The position numbers and the translations under genes were made by a program. The notes under the pieces are model-generated. The model ran no database searches, was not told the origin of the DNA, and saw nothing but the letters and a program-made list of their open reading frames with translations. From contig CM041465.1 in NCBI GenBank assembly GCA_023213395.1, positions 59,465,741-59,529,740 of the forward strand: a DNA stretch of 64,000 nucleotides, read 5' to 3'. Shown piece by piece: positions 1-11,382 of this stretch. How positions within the stretch are numbered: the first letter of the stretch is position 1; each line of letters begins with the position of its first letter. The DNA comes from Cycas panzhihuaensis. Lineage: Eukaryota; Cycadophyta.

Positions 1-190
1 GTAGGTAGCCCCTATGTCATCTCCACTTCTATTCCTATATCCACACATTCTGCCATGACACTCATCGATACCCTTAGCTCTTGTCATCATTATGATTGTT
101 ATATATACATATGTTACTAATAGTGTTGTTGTCATCATTCACCATTCCGTTGTGCTTCCAAGCAATGAGGCTCCGCTTCCAAGGGGGAAG
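1..190 (+). mobile_element. 3' internal tail and polypurine tract of gypsy-2
   Basis: Short non-coding stretch ending in a purine run CCAAGGGGGAAG (about 178-190) directly before a TG that opens the long LTR. A polypurine tract primes plus-strand DNA synthesis and lies just upstream of a 3' LTR, so this marks the LTR as the 3' copy of a + strand element whose body lies left of the window. No coding sequence recognised. Confidence 0.5.
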
Positions 191-3140
191 TGTTTCCCAG
201 GTACCAGGAATGGTTATGGATAGATTGACTCAGGTAAGCACAAGTATGCTTCTCTCTCCCATCTTAGTCACTTCAGAGATTGTAGACTAAAGCATTATTT
301 GAATTGCATGATTGATTGGCTCATTTTAATGGTTGATTGTGTATCTTGCTTGATCATGTCACATGTCCCTAACCTATGACGACCAATGGGGCCTGCCTCT
401 CCATGAGGCATGCATCCCCATGGTGCTCTGCAACCCTCTACATCACCTCTATGTTGCCCCAAGCTTCAACCAACTTGTGTGATTTGCTCACACCTTTGTC
501 ATAGATATTTTATACCCATCTCTAGAATTTTTGGGGAGACTTACCTCTCGATGCCCTATCCAGCTTAGCCCATTTACTCACTTAGATTGTCCTCAGCCAC
601 TTGGATAGGAGGGCTAGCCCCTCTTAGGCCTAGGTACCCTCCTCTAGGGCCCCCAAGACCTTTATCTCTCTTTTTATTACATTTTGGCCCTGCACTACTG
701 CAAACTTCGTAGTACCACAAAGTTTGTTGTGGTGGGACTGTTTACCACTATTGTTTAATCTGCCATGGTAATTCTCACATTTTTCGTGGAATTGCCACAT
801 GGATTAACTACCAACCAAGCCCTAGCCTAATCCTAATCACTTGATTAAGGCTAGGGTTAGGTATAAAGCCCAAAAATCCTCATTTTTGTACATCTTCTAT
901 GACTTTTTCTAGCTCTCTTCTCCTCTTCTTATAGGAACACCCTACAAAAACACCTGTAACACTTGAGTTTCTAATGTACCAGCCTGCGATCTGCCTATTA
1001 CAACACTAGTTCATGGTAGCAAACTCCTCAACTAACACCTCCAAGCAAGGATCCACGCTTAGGTGTGGCCTCCATGCTTTTCCTTTAGCCTTAAGTAAGG
1101 GTATTCCTCCTGCAACTAAGAGATGCCCTATAAGCTTTCTAAACCTGCTATCTTTCACTATCTATAGGAGTAGACCTACTCCCCCACATAATCCAATAGG
1201 TATTTCTCATCATTGTTTCACCCTTTTCTTTAGGTTTATCTTGCAAAAGTGAGTTCTTTAAGCATACAATTCTTTTCCTTGTGCTTTGTTGTATAGAGAA
1301 GCATTTTCCCCATTCACTATTTCCTGTAATCTTACCATCCCTCATCCTCCCCTAGCTTTTCCCAAGGAGGCTATGAGAGAGGGTCCATAAGGAGGGTGTA
1401 AAAGGAAGTAAGGTAGGATTTGTACCCACTAAGCCTACTCTGTAAGGGCAAACCCCTTCTCCTCCTTCCTCTCCCTCACTTGTGTCTTTCTTGGACCACC
1501 CGAGAGTCCTTGGGATTGGGCCTGCGCTGGGTATCAGCATGTGTAGCCCTTACTGCACTGATCTCAGGCCTGCACACCCCTTTTTAGGCACCTCTTTCAG
1601 CCCTGAACAATACCTAATACCCATTCTTAGCTTTGGTATCGCCTATGTCGCACCTTGCTACCTGTAGCATGTTTGCAACATAGGCAACATCTGCAAACTT
1701 TATAGCATTCATTCCCTTTCCCGTGTACTGCCCATAGGCTATCCTAGTTTGTTGTACCCTACATCTAAGGGTAGTGTGGAGGTGTATTTGCCAAAGGGCT
1801 AGCCATTATGAGGCTAACCTCCTCTTTCTTGGCATGCGTTGGTGTTTTCCTTAAGGATTAGAAAGTTATTTTGGTGGTAGATTAACTAACCTAAAACACT
1901 ATATTTCAGCACTTTAATTTTATATTGTTGCATATATATCGACTTTGTATCTTGACAGCCCCTCGCAGAAGGGCAAAGATCTTTGTGGTTATAGGTTTTG
2001 CAGTGACACTTGCAAGGGGAAAGAAACACTCCGATCCAAGTAAGTCCCTACTTTCTTTCCTTTCTTCGTTTTCCCGCTTTCTTACACGGTTGTTAGCTTC
2101 CTTTTGTCCTTTTTGTTTTGTTTCTCTTTTCATATGGGGAAGGTAAGGAAGCCCCATTCCATCTTTGCCTCAACAATGACTCAGTATTGAGCAAGGATAA
2201 GAGGATATACGTGGCACATGAGCGAAGCTTCTTCATCAACTATGTGACTTCTGGGTATGCATCACATCCTTTCACATAGTCTTTTCCCCTTTTGTTTTTA
2301 TTAGGCATATGCTCTTGCATAATAAATCACACAAAAGAAAAAGGGTAATAAATCGATCTACATGTATTTATCTTGCACATGTATGCTGCACGGTTGACTT
2401 TATAGGAAAACGTACATCGTAGGAATTGTGCCTCCCTATTTTTCTCTTACATAAACCACAAGCATCCCCTAGCTGGGCATCATCTTAGCGTGCATGTTTG
2501 AGTGTGCATGAGACATTTTTTTTCTTTGTCTTTTATTGTTGAAGAGGAAAAGAGAGAGAGGGAGCATAGTTCATATTCCATTTTATGAACACACATAATA
2601 TCACTTTCGTTGCCTCTTTCCCACATTTCATATATCCAACCAATATACACAATCCTCATCATCCTTGCTGGAGCTCGGGCCCCCTTCTTTTGCATAGCAG
2701 CAAGGATTCCTCTTTTACCATCACTTCTTCCCACTTAGACTGGCCTTATATTAGTCAGCCTAGGGAGGTATATTTGTGCTTATCTCACACTCCCTTACCA
2801 TTCACCCACGTCTATCGCACCGATGCCATATTCCTTGCCCATAAGAACCCCCTTTCTCTATGGGTCTCTCTTATTCTTTCTGACCATCTAAGGGCGGGGG
2901 GACCTCGTCTTCTGGGGTTATCTAAGATACCTTATGTGTGTCTTGTTCTTCGAGCCAAATGAACCAAACTACCTTGAGGAAGTCGTACACCATTCATGGG
3001 TCCAGAATCTGTGTTCTGATGCATGGATGCCTTGTTCAAGTGTTTCCTCCACTTGTAGGATTACATTCTTATTCCAGTATATACCATTGATTACCCCAAG
3101 CTTTATTAAGTGTATTTACCATCCCATAGATGCAATTCCA
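191..3140 (+). mobile_element. 3' LTR of gypsy-2 (long Ty3/gypsy LTR, about 2.95 kb)
   Basis: The stretch matches, in inverted orientation, the 5' LTR of gypsy-1 at 16089-19115. Shared blocks include the GTACCAGGAATGG-like block near 215, a TTAGGCTAGGGTT-like block near 845 followed by TATAAAG (about 861), GGGGAAGGTAAGGAAGCCCC near 2140 and the terminal ATGCAATTCCA. It opens with TG after a purine tract and ends with CA at 3140. No primer-binding site follows; sequence passes straight into the antisense pol of gypsy-1, so this is the 3' LTR of a separate + strand element. The start is less certain than the end. Open frames inside it are not conserved and I do not call them. Confidence 0.7.
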
Positions 3141-3770
3141 GATCTCTTATATAATACCTCTCCCATGAGGAAATACTGCCTAGCAGTAGCCTAAATATGT
3201 GACCTAACCTTATCACTCACTTCAGGATGATACTGCTATTCAGCGAGGTATCACATAATGTCTCTATACCATACGCTATTGATAAGCAAGTGAGGGGAGG
3301 AATCCTGAATAGCCAAAATGGGCTCATCGGGTAGGGAATCATCGACAGGAGCATCAGAAAGGTTTGGGATAGCAGTGTTAGCAAGTTGTTTAGCCACTAC
3401 CATCCCTTTCTTTGATTTCCTATTGACGATTTAGAGATCAAACTCCTAAAGGAGGATGGCTCACTTGCAAGTCCTACTTATCAGGTCAGATCGGGTCAGC
3501 AAATATCTCAAGAGATCAGATTGGATGATCACTCAAGTAGAGTTTCCAAGAAAGTGATACTTAAACTTCTTGGTGGCATGTACCAAGGAGAGGCACTCCT
3601 TCTTAGTAGGGGAGTAGTTAAGTTCAGTAGCTATGAGGGTGTTGCTAATAAAGTAAATAGCTCTTTTGATTCTCAAGTCATCCTCCTGGGTAAGCATGGC
3701 ACTCAAGGATTCCTCGGTGGTTGAGGTGTAGAGGATGAAGGGTCTATAAAAAAGAGGGGATGCCAATGTC
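3141..3770 (-). pseudogene. gypsy-1 RNase H and start of integrase (truncated)
   Basis: The minus-strand frame from 3766 reads a Ty3/gypsy RNase H: 'FILYTSTTEESLSAMLTQED' (first catalytic Asp replaced), then 'ELNYSPTKKECLSLVHATKK' (the usual E-KE-LA block) and 'VIIQSDLLRYLLTRSDL' (strand with the third Asp). A linker with 'VNRKSKKGMVVAKQLAN' follows. The last recognisable residues, 'QYFLMGEVLYKRS', are the tail just before the integrase zinc finger. The frame then meets the end of the gypsy-2 LTR at 3140/3141. RNase H would remove RNA from the RNA:DNA hybrid during reverse transcription. In-frame stops show the copy is dead. Confidence 0.75.
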
Positions 3771-4900
3771 AGGGCAGAAGCAAGAGCTTTCTTGAGCTCC
3801 TCAAAGGCTTACTGGGCCTTCAGAGACCAAACAAATGGGGTCCCTTTCTTCAATAGGTTGGTAAGGGGTTTTGCATTTATGGCGAAGTTTGCCAAAAACC
3901 ACCTCAGAAATCCTAGCCTACCTAAGAACAACTTGATTTATCATTGGGTCTTAGAAGGTCGCATGTCAAGGATGGCCTTAACTTTATTAGGGTCAATTTA
4001 GATTCCTTATTTTAAAACTAGGAAGTCGAGGAGTTTCCAGTTGTTACATCAAATATGCATTTAAGAGGACTTAGGCTTACATGATATTTACGACATCGCG
4101 TGAAGATGGCCCACAAATCAGTAGGATGGTGGGTCCTAATGTGCGAGAGGCCCATCATGTCATCCATGAAAACCTCAAGAGTGTTATTAATAAGGTCATG
4201 AAAGACAAATTACATTACCCTTTGATAAGTGGCACCTACGTTATTAAGCCCAAAAGGTATCACTTTGTAAGTGAAGGTGTCCCAAGGCATAATAAAGGCC
4301 ATATTGTGGCAGTCTTCAAGGGAAATTTAGATTTGATTGTAGCTTGAGAATCCATCCATCAAAGACATAACTTCAAAACCAGTGGTTCAATCAATAATTT
4401 GATCGATGAAGGGGAGAGGGAAGTTATCCTTAGGACATACGTTGTTAATGTTACAAAAGTCAATGTATATCCTAATCGTCATGTTCTTTTTGGCAACGAG
4501 GATGATGTTAGAGACCCACTTGGGGTAGTCGATAGAAGTGATTAACCCCGCATTTAGGAGTTTATCCACTTCTATTTTTATGGTAATTGAGAGTTTTAGA
4601 TAAAGAGGGCATTGCTTTTAACGCATGAGGTGAGCACCTAAAATGATAGTGAGATTTTAGGTGACAATAGAAGGGTTTATTCCCTTCATATCAGAGTAAT
4701 CCCACGCGAATATATCATGGAATTCCTAGAAGAGAATGTTGTATTCCTTTGCTTCATCAGGAGAGCATTCTGGTCCCACCTTTATGACCTTACTATGGGC
4801 AAGGACTATGTCCTTGGTTACCCCCATGCACATAGCATTCCCTTCCTCGAAGTGAAGGGGGGCTCGGTCAATAGGAGGGGGCAAAGAAGAAGATGGGTTT
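3771..4900 (-). pseudogene. gypsy-1 reverse transcriptase with pre-RT linker
   Basis: The minus strand reads, in order: a pre-RT segment ('ECSPDEAKEYNILF', about 4770-4730), 'DKLLNAGLITSIDYPKWVSN' (about 4565), 'IRIYIDFCNINNVCPKDNFP', 'LMDGFSSYNQI', 'PFGLNNVGATYQRVM' and the catalytic box 'FMDDM' in place of the usual Y-DD-. Sequence runs on to the RNase H near 3766. These are standard Ty3/gypsy RT blocks; the enzyme copies element RNA into cDNA in virus-like particles. Several stops and at least one frame change break it. The two catalytic aspartates of the DD pair are still readable. Confidence 0.85.
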
Positions 4901-5560
4901 GGGTCAGCTAGGGGTGACCTGATAGCCAAGACATTCTAGTGACCAACTCTATGGTGACTAGAAGGGAGACTGGATGCGAAGCCCACTAGATACTCAAGCA
5001 AGGCCTCGGCATCCTCAAAATAGTCTACCCCATGTATGACCACACTTCGAGAAGATAAGGAGAAAGGGGCAGAAGGAGTGGTGGGACCATAGTGGTTGAC
5101 CCACCACTCGATGTATCTAAGGGACTCTTTAGAAGAGTCTGAGGGAGTCCTCTTATGAGAAGTGATAAGAGGTTCCCTCACCTCGTTGCCTACGGAGGGC
5201 AATGAAGCGATATGGGAGATCGCACGAGTAGCCAGAGAAATGACATGCGACCCAAGAGGAGCACTGGTCTCCTTGATAGAAGAGGGACCTGAAATGAAAA
5301 GAGTGCCCCCTACTCATGCCTAAGAGGGATATGGGGTAAGGAAAGTCCTCATTCTCATTATTGGACTTATCATCGCTAAGCACAACGAGATACCCATAGC
5401 TCTTTACACCAATAGAAGTGAAGTAGATAAGGTTGGAGGAAGAAAGGGAAGGGTCTTCTTCCATATGGGATGAACCAAGAATGTCAATGGAGTAAGCAAA
5501 GGCATAGTCGGAAGGGCCCTTATTGCCCTTCACCTGATCGCGAACCACTTGGCAAGGTTG
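4901..5560 (-). pseudogene. gypsy-1 spacer between protease and reverse transcriptase
   Basis: Two overlapping minus-strand open stretches (5548-5153 and 5202-4936) continue the polyprotein between PR and RT. They hold acidic and serine-rich sequence such as 'VVLSDDKSNNENEDFP' and 'RYIEWWVNHYGPTTPS' with no catalytic motif that I know. Long PR-RT spacers occur in Tat/Ogre elements. The change of frame near 5170-5200 is a probable indel. I assign no function beyond being part of gag-pol. Confidence 0.5.
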
Positions 5561-5960
5561 TTTAGTAGGAGGAGGCTCTTAGGAGACAACTCTCATTCGC
5601 CCTTCATGGACAAATTTAAGTTGTCCCCATTAGGATGAATACATGGCCCTTATTTGGTTGAGTGATGGGCATCCCAATAAGAGATTATAGTCGATGTCCA
5701 TATCAAGGACTATAATGTCAGTAAAAATAGTTTTATCCTCGAGAGTAAGTAGAATGGACACCAATCCCAAGGGTGTCTTTTCACTACCATCGTAGCCTTG
5801 ACACCACCAAGGAACCAACTTGAGGGCTGAAATACCAAGCTCTTGCATGACGCACAAGGACATGGCATTAACAGAAGAACCATTGTCTACAATAGTTCTT
5901 CATAGAGTACAATCAGGTGTGTCAATAGTTATGGTGAAGGGGTAGTGCCACTAGCGTTCC
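5561..5960 (-). pseudogene. gypsy-1 aspartic protease
   Basis: On the minus strand 'TIVDNGSSVNAMS' (about 5910-5860) is the active-site region of a retropepsin, with D-N-G in place of the common D-S/T-G. It is followed by 'LGLVSILLTLED', the 'DYNLLLGCPSLNQIRAM' block near 5690-5640 that matches the 'YN-ILGRP-LH-I-A' signature of Ty3/gypsy proteases, and 'HEGRMRVVS'. The enzyme would cut the Gag-Pol polyprotein during particle maturation. A stop sits just upstream of the active site, so this copy cannot be made as a continuous product. Confidence 0.75.
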
Positions 5961-7713
5961 CTTTCACTGGATGGGGTAAGATCTTTGGGATTGAAGGAGA
6001 TGACGGGTCCATGACTTGGAGTAACTCCCAAGGCATAAACAGATATATCAACCAACCCAAAGCTTCCATAAGAAGGGTGCATTGTTCATGGTAACTTCTG
6101 AAGATGTCCATCATGGACATCCCCGTGGTGACATTGTGAAGCTCGTCAATGATAGAGAAGGGCTTCCCCTTCACAGTAGGTTGGGAAAGCGCCCTTTAAA
6201 AATTGTAATGACCAAGGCACACGGGAACAGTCTTAGGAAGCAGGGGGATTTCTGGAGGAGGGACTTCTAGAAGAGGATCAAGGTGAGATATTGAAGAAGA
6301 GGTATTATTTGCCTCTTTAGCTGCTTGGGACCAAGTTAAGGCATACAACGGCATGGTCTTAAGCACAAAATGACTCTCTTTCCCTTATTTTGAGATCGAG
6401 AGGGTGAAGGAGTGCGGTGGTTGAGAGAATTGAAAGAAGATGATGAGTTCCTTGTACCATTCCCTTTGGCTTATGATGGGCAAAGGTTTGGGGACCTCCC
6501 TCTATTTCGGTTACCCGTTTGTTGGTTATTACGATCATGTTCCCTATGTTTAGGGAAGGGATCCTTATGGATGGGTTGGTCTAGGTTTGGCCTAGATGCC
6601 TATTTGAGAGAAGAACCACATTGCAGGGTGGCTCTAGGGTGTTGGGCCCGGCATTGTGAATCTTTATAAAAATAATCCATGTGGATGAAACACCACTTCT
6701 TCTCTAGGGAGGAATCTGGGCTTCTTATTTGAGAAGATTGGGTATTACCGCCCTTTGGGGGAGTAGTTTAGGAGGCTTAGTGGACTGGTTTATGTGAGGT
6801 GGGGGATGAAGGGACTTGAAGTTTAATCTCCTTCATGGTATGTTTGAAAGGACGTATAGTGGAAGTAAGGGGATCTAAGGCCTTCTCCGTCAAATGGGAA
6901 GAAGATATGGGAAGCTGTTGGACTTTAGTTTCACAAGGTGGTGGAGGTGCCTCACATCATTGTGAGGGCTTGAGAGGCTTCTTGAGACCCACCTAGATCT
7001 CAATGGCCTCAAGTGCCAAGCACTTGGCTATGGCAAATTCACACGTTGTTGCCCCTATTTGAAGGACTTCAACATGGACTTCTAGGCAAAGGGCGTTAAC
7101 AAAGAGGTCTCTCTTCAACTCCTTAGGTAAGGTTACCTTGGTGGAGTGAAGAAGGTCATAGAAGCATTTTACAAAGTCATGATTCATCTCATCATGACCT
7201 TGTTTAAGAGACAAGAGGGCTTTCTTTCTACTCTCAGAAGAACGAGTGATGTCAAAATAGTTGACGAATTTATCCACGAGTTGTTGGAATGGAAAAATAG
7301 AATGTGATGGCAGGTGATAGAACCACTTAAGGGCATTGCCTTGAAGAGAGCATAGGAAGAGTTTTATGAGTATATGATCATAAGCCTAATAATCGACACA
7401 TCCCATAGAAAAACTATAGACATGCTTCTTGGGTCTTGTATTGAAGTCCCACCGAATTTGGGAACCTCGGGAGGGTGAGGCAGTAAGTTGGTTCATAGTA
7501 CCTCGATGGATAAAGGTGTTGATCTGTAGTCTATAAAGGGGTGTGCCCTTGATTGGACCATAGGATCAATGGATGGAGGAAGAGGAGGTGGGCAAGGTTG
7601 CCTAAATCCTCCTTGAGAGATTTGGTTTGAAAGGGGATATGGCCCCCCCTCCCATTTGGTGGAAATGAGCTAATCCTACATTCAAGGGAATTTGCATAGG
7701 AGCGGATGGGTAC
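5961..7713 (-). pseudogene. gypsy-1 gag, core and C-terminal part
   Basis: The minus-strand frame 7277-6993 ('DKFVNYFDITRSSESRKKAL', 'LSLKQGHDEMNHDFVKCF', 'LPKELKRDLFVNAL') is the retrotransposon Gag core that carries the capsid fold of Ty3/gypsy elements. A less conserved tail runs down to the protease. Upstream, 'GLQYKTQEAC' and a YSL-rich stretch around 7440-7320 are the start of the core, shifted in frame. Gag builds the virus-like particle. The reading frame is broken by several stops and at 7713 by the end of copia-1; the N-terminal portion resumes at 14875. Confidence 0.7.
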
Positions 7714-8024
7714 TGAAGGAAGGATAGATCTAGGAGATAAATCACTCACATGCACACAATGGAAATGGAGAATGAAAAGAAGATGAAACAAGATATGAGA
7801 GCAAGCTTAGAGGTGAGAATAAATAATAACTCCCTCCTTGAGATTTCACCTTTTATTATTAAGGGTGAACATTAGGGTTAGGATTTTTCTGCCTAATAAC
7901 ATGAACCTGAAATTACATTTAAATGCATATAAAGTATATTTCATTAAGAGGCTAATGCTAATAATATATCCTAAGGTCACATAATTAATCTACACAAATG
8001 ACCTTGATACATTAACCTCTTTCA
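7714..8024 (-). repeat. copia-1 3' LTR
   Basis: 311 bp, TG at the left edge and CA at the right (8023-8024), with its near-identical partner at 14564-14874. It lies downstream of pol on the minus strand, so it is the 3' copy. Confidence 0.9.
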
Positions 8025-8036
8025 ATCCCCCCCTTA
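8025..8036 (-). promoter_or_regulatory. copia-1 polypurine tract
   Basis: ATCCCCCCCTTA on the + strand, i.e. TAAGGGGGGGAT on the coding strand, directly against the 3' LTR. This is the plus-strand primer site. Confidence 0.85.
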
Positions 8037-8507
8037 ATGGTGGAAGGTCATTTTCAGAAAATCTATTCTATGAGGTCTTCATTTGAGCCTCATTATTACA
8101 TTGAAATTCTAAATGACACTTTTGTGGGAAAACCCTCATGGAGAATAAAAACCCACAAACTTTATAAGATCTATAGCCCCTTTTATAAATCAAAATGGCT
8201 AAGGTGGCTATTTGATGTAGCCTGATAGCCAAGTGACTTAAATGTGTAGCTTAATTTGCTAAGTCTCCATATACTGTTTGGTCATTCCCTATGCCCTTTT
8301 GGGTTTTCACAGGTTCTGATTTTCTAAAATAAGTATAACCCTTATCCTTCCGTGCCCACATGGGGTTTTCACAAAGAGGATAGAGCAGAGACTTACTCTT
8401 ATTCTTCCGCACCCACAAGGGGTTTTCATGAAGAGAATAGAGTATGATGATCCTGTTGCCATCTTCTTTGATCAATCAAAGATGGAGGCCCTAAGGCTGA
8501 GCTGCCT
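8037..8507 (-). other. copia-1 3' untranslated region with short repeats and a hairpin
   Basis: Non-coding stretch between the RNase H end and the polypurine tract. It holds a hairpin with TTTGTGGG/CCCACAAA arms at 8121-8159. It also holds a roughly 57 bp repeat, CTTATCCTTCCGTGCCCAC at 8341 and CTTATTCTTCCGCACCCAC at 8398, with a third partial copy near 8290. Both features recur at the same place in copia-2. Confidence 0.7.
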
Positions 8508-10450
8508 TCAAAACTGTTTAAACTTCACCCTTTGCAGCAGTTTAGTGAAGATATCGGCCACTTGATCTACTGTGGGATAGTAATCTAATTGAATTGTGTC
8601 ATCATGAACGAGTTCCCTAATCCTGTGGACTTTCGTACTTATGTGTTTGGTACGATCATGAAATATAAGATTTTTTGCCATGTAGATTACTGACTGATTA
8701 TCGACATGAAGACTCGTAGGACTTGTTTGGGTGATATTCAATGTTTCCAATATTTTTCTCAACCATATCACCTCTTTACTGGTCTCAGAAAAAATAATGT
8801 ATTAAGCTTTGGAAGTGGAATATACAACTATCTTCTGCGGTTAGGATCTCCATGATATTGGTGTTGTTCCAAGAAACATTACATACCCAAACACAGATCT
8901 TTCTATATCTTTATCTCCTGCAAAGTCTGAGTCTATGTATGCAAAAGGATTGAAGTCTGAATTATGTTCATATAACAGACCATATTTGTTGGTCATCTTA
9001 AGGTATCTCAATACTCGCACTGCTACCTATCGATGATTCTGCTTAGGATTTGTCATGTAATGATCAAGAATGCCAATAGAGTGTATAATATCTGGCCTTG
9101 TATTAGTAGTGTAAATGAGACTACCTACAAGTTTCCTGTAGAGTGTTGCATTTGCCTCCCTAGTGTCACCTTCAATTGAGAGTTTAGTGTTAGGATCCTC
9201 AGGTAACATCATTAATTGAGCATCTTCTAACTGAAACTTGGTTAGAAGATCATTGATGTATTTTTCTTGGGAGAGGAAAAATTTTCCATTCTTTTATGTT
9301 ACTTCAATTCCCAAGTAATATTTCATCAAACTGAGGTCAGACAATTCGAACGTTTTGTCAAGGTCCTTTTTCAGCTAGCTTATTGCCTATTCACTATTAC
9401 CCGTTATTAGCATATCGTCCACAAAGATTATGACATTAGTGACTTTATCCTTATGGCGCTTGATAAACAACATTGCATCAATATCTTGATAATCACAAAC
9501 CTCGTATCCAAGTTGCCTCATCCTTTTAGACAACTTGGCAAACCAAGTGTGAGGGGCTTATTTAAGGCCATACAAGGACTTTCTGAGCCTGTAAACCTTA
9601 TGCTCTTGACCTTCGATCTCATATCCTTTTGGCTGAGCCATATAAATTTCTTCTTCAAGATGTCCATTGAGAAATGCAGTCTTAATATCGAGTTGGTGGA
9701 TTTTTCAACCCTGTTGAGAAGTTAAGACCATAAGAGTTCTAATTATAGGCCACTTGGTTGTAGGTGCAAAAACTTCAATGTAGTTGATGCCTTCCCTTTG
9801 TGTAAATCCTTTAGCTACCAACCTCGCCTTATGTTTTTCAAGGGTGCCATCTGATCTATATTTGTTTTTGAACACCCATTTATCTTAAACTACCTTTCTA
9901 CTAAGTGGTAGATCAACAAGCTCCCATGTACCATTCTTGATAAGAGATTGGTACTCTTTGTTTATGGCATTTCTCCAAGCTGTATGCTTTACAGCTTCTT
10001 GGTGCGTTAAGGGCTCTTCATTAAGAGTAAGGTGCAATTCTGTTGGTTCAAGCTCAGTATATAATGATTCATGCATCCTTACTCTATGGGCACTTCAAGT
10101 GCCAGTTTTGCCCACCTCATCTAGTCGTATATCCTTATTGAGCTGGCGGGCTTCTCGAGATCCTCGAGTTAGGAATGCTGTCCTCATTTCCCCAACTTCT
10201 TAGTTCTCATTACGTTCATTAAAATGATTATTTTATGAGGAGGATGTTGATGTGCATGAGGAATATGGTCCTTCTACCACTGTTTTACCTTTGTCAACTG
10301 AAGGTGGAGAGGATGGTTCTTTTATAATTATTTTGGCTTTGTCAACTCTGTTATCTTTAAAAGATGGTGTTGGATGTGTACTCGTTTATTCAGAGTCACA
10401 ACTTGTATCCTCCAAGGCTCTATTATCAGCTTCTAACATTTGAAGTAATT
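8508..10450 (-). pseudogene. copia-1 reverse transcriptase and RNase H
   Basis: The minus strand reads 'HTAWRNAINKEYQSLIKNGT' and 'WELVDLPLSRKVV' (about 10000-9890), the N-terminal RVT_2 block of copia RT. The catalytic box 'FVDDMLITGNS' is near 9430-9400 and 'LVGSLIYTTNTRPDIIHSIG' near 9130-9080. The RNase H C-terminal block follows: 'SLHVDNQSVIYMAKN', 'HDRTKHISTKVHRIRELV', 'VDQVADIFTKLLQRVKF', ending at 8508. The set and order match full-length copia pol. Stops and frame changes are scattered throughout. The same protein is recognisable almost residue for residue in copia-2, so the two are family members. Confidence 0.88.
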
Positions 10451-11382
10451 TATGTCTGTCCCCCTCCCCCAAATTTTGGAATCTGAACATCATAGTTAAT
10501 AACATTATTATAGTGATGTGAGGGTACTACAGAGTCTAATTTAAGTAACTAATCCTTTATCTCCTCAAAAATGACATCTCTGGTAACGAAGATTTTTTGT
10601 TGTGAAGGTATAAAGACCTTATACCCTTTCTTATCCATAGGGTATCCAACAAAGATGCATTTAAGTGCCCTTGGCTAGAGTTTATTTCGATCTACATCTA
10701 AAATATGGGCATAGCATGTAGAGCTAAAAATTCTAAAGTAGTGAACAATGGGGGCTTGTCCTGACCACTTTTCATTAGGTGATTGTACTTCCTTTGATGG
10801 GCTAATAGCATTGATATAATAAACGGCTATCTAGATTGCTTCAGCCCATAGATAGGTAGGTACATTTTTATATATTAACATAGCATAAGCCATGTTCATG
10901 ACTGTCTTATTCATGCGCTTAGCAACTCTATTTTACTGTGGGGTACCTGCTACTGTTGTTTGATGCTTGATGTCATTATCTTGAAGGTAGCTTTCAAACT
11001 CATGTGAGGTATATTCACCGCCATTATCAGTTTGAAGATATTTGAGTTGATAACTTGACTCTTTTTCAATGAGGGCTTTGAATTCCTTAAATATACAGAA
11101 TGCTTCATCTTTCTTATGTAGAAAAGCTACCCATACTTTTCTAGTAAAATCATCAATGAAAGAGATGTAATATAGTTTTCCCTCTAGTGAAGGAATGGAC
11201 ATTGGCCTGCATAAATCAGAGTGTACCAATTGTAATAGATGGCTCGATTTCCACTGACTTTTGGGAAAGGGTTGTCGATGATATTTGGCAATGATACAAG
11301 CTTCACATTTAAAGGGCTTAGAGGAAAACTTTGGAAGGTTTGGAAGAGTGTTAGAAAGATCTCTAAGTCTATCAAATGTTAG
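10451..11382 (-). pseudogene. copia-1 integrase, entered from a deletion junction
   Basis: The frame 11496-10933 carries the zinc-binding tail 'KPFKCEACIIAKYHRQPFP', then the core with 'HSDLCRPMSIPSLEGKLYY' (first catalytic Asp) and 'YLQTDNGGEYTSHEFESYL' (second). The expected Glu lies further on, in the 'VAKRMNKTVMNMAYAML' stretch, where the usual NG-A/VE becomes NRVAK. The C-terminal part follows down to about 10450, with 'GQAPIVHYFRIFSSTCYAHI'. Integrase inserts the cDNA. The start of this reading frame is artificial: it crosses a deletion near 11382 that fuses gag-derived sequence to integrase. Confidence 0.85.

Noticed and set aside
2585-2962. 125-codon plus-strand frame
   Set aside because: It lies inside the gypsy-2 LTR, has no domain and is not conserved in the homologous LTR at 16089-19115.
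191-3140. Reading the left LTR as the 5' LTR of a + strand element
   Set aside because: No primer-binding site follows 3140 and a polypurine tract precedes 191; both indicate a 3' LTR.
8341-8455. CRISPR-like repeat array
   Set aside because: Only two to three imperfect units within a retrotransposon 3' region in a plant-type genome; no spacers or cas genes.
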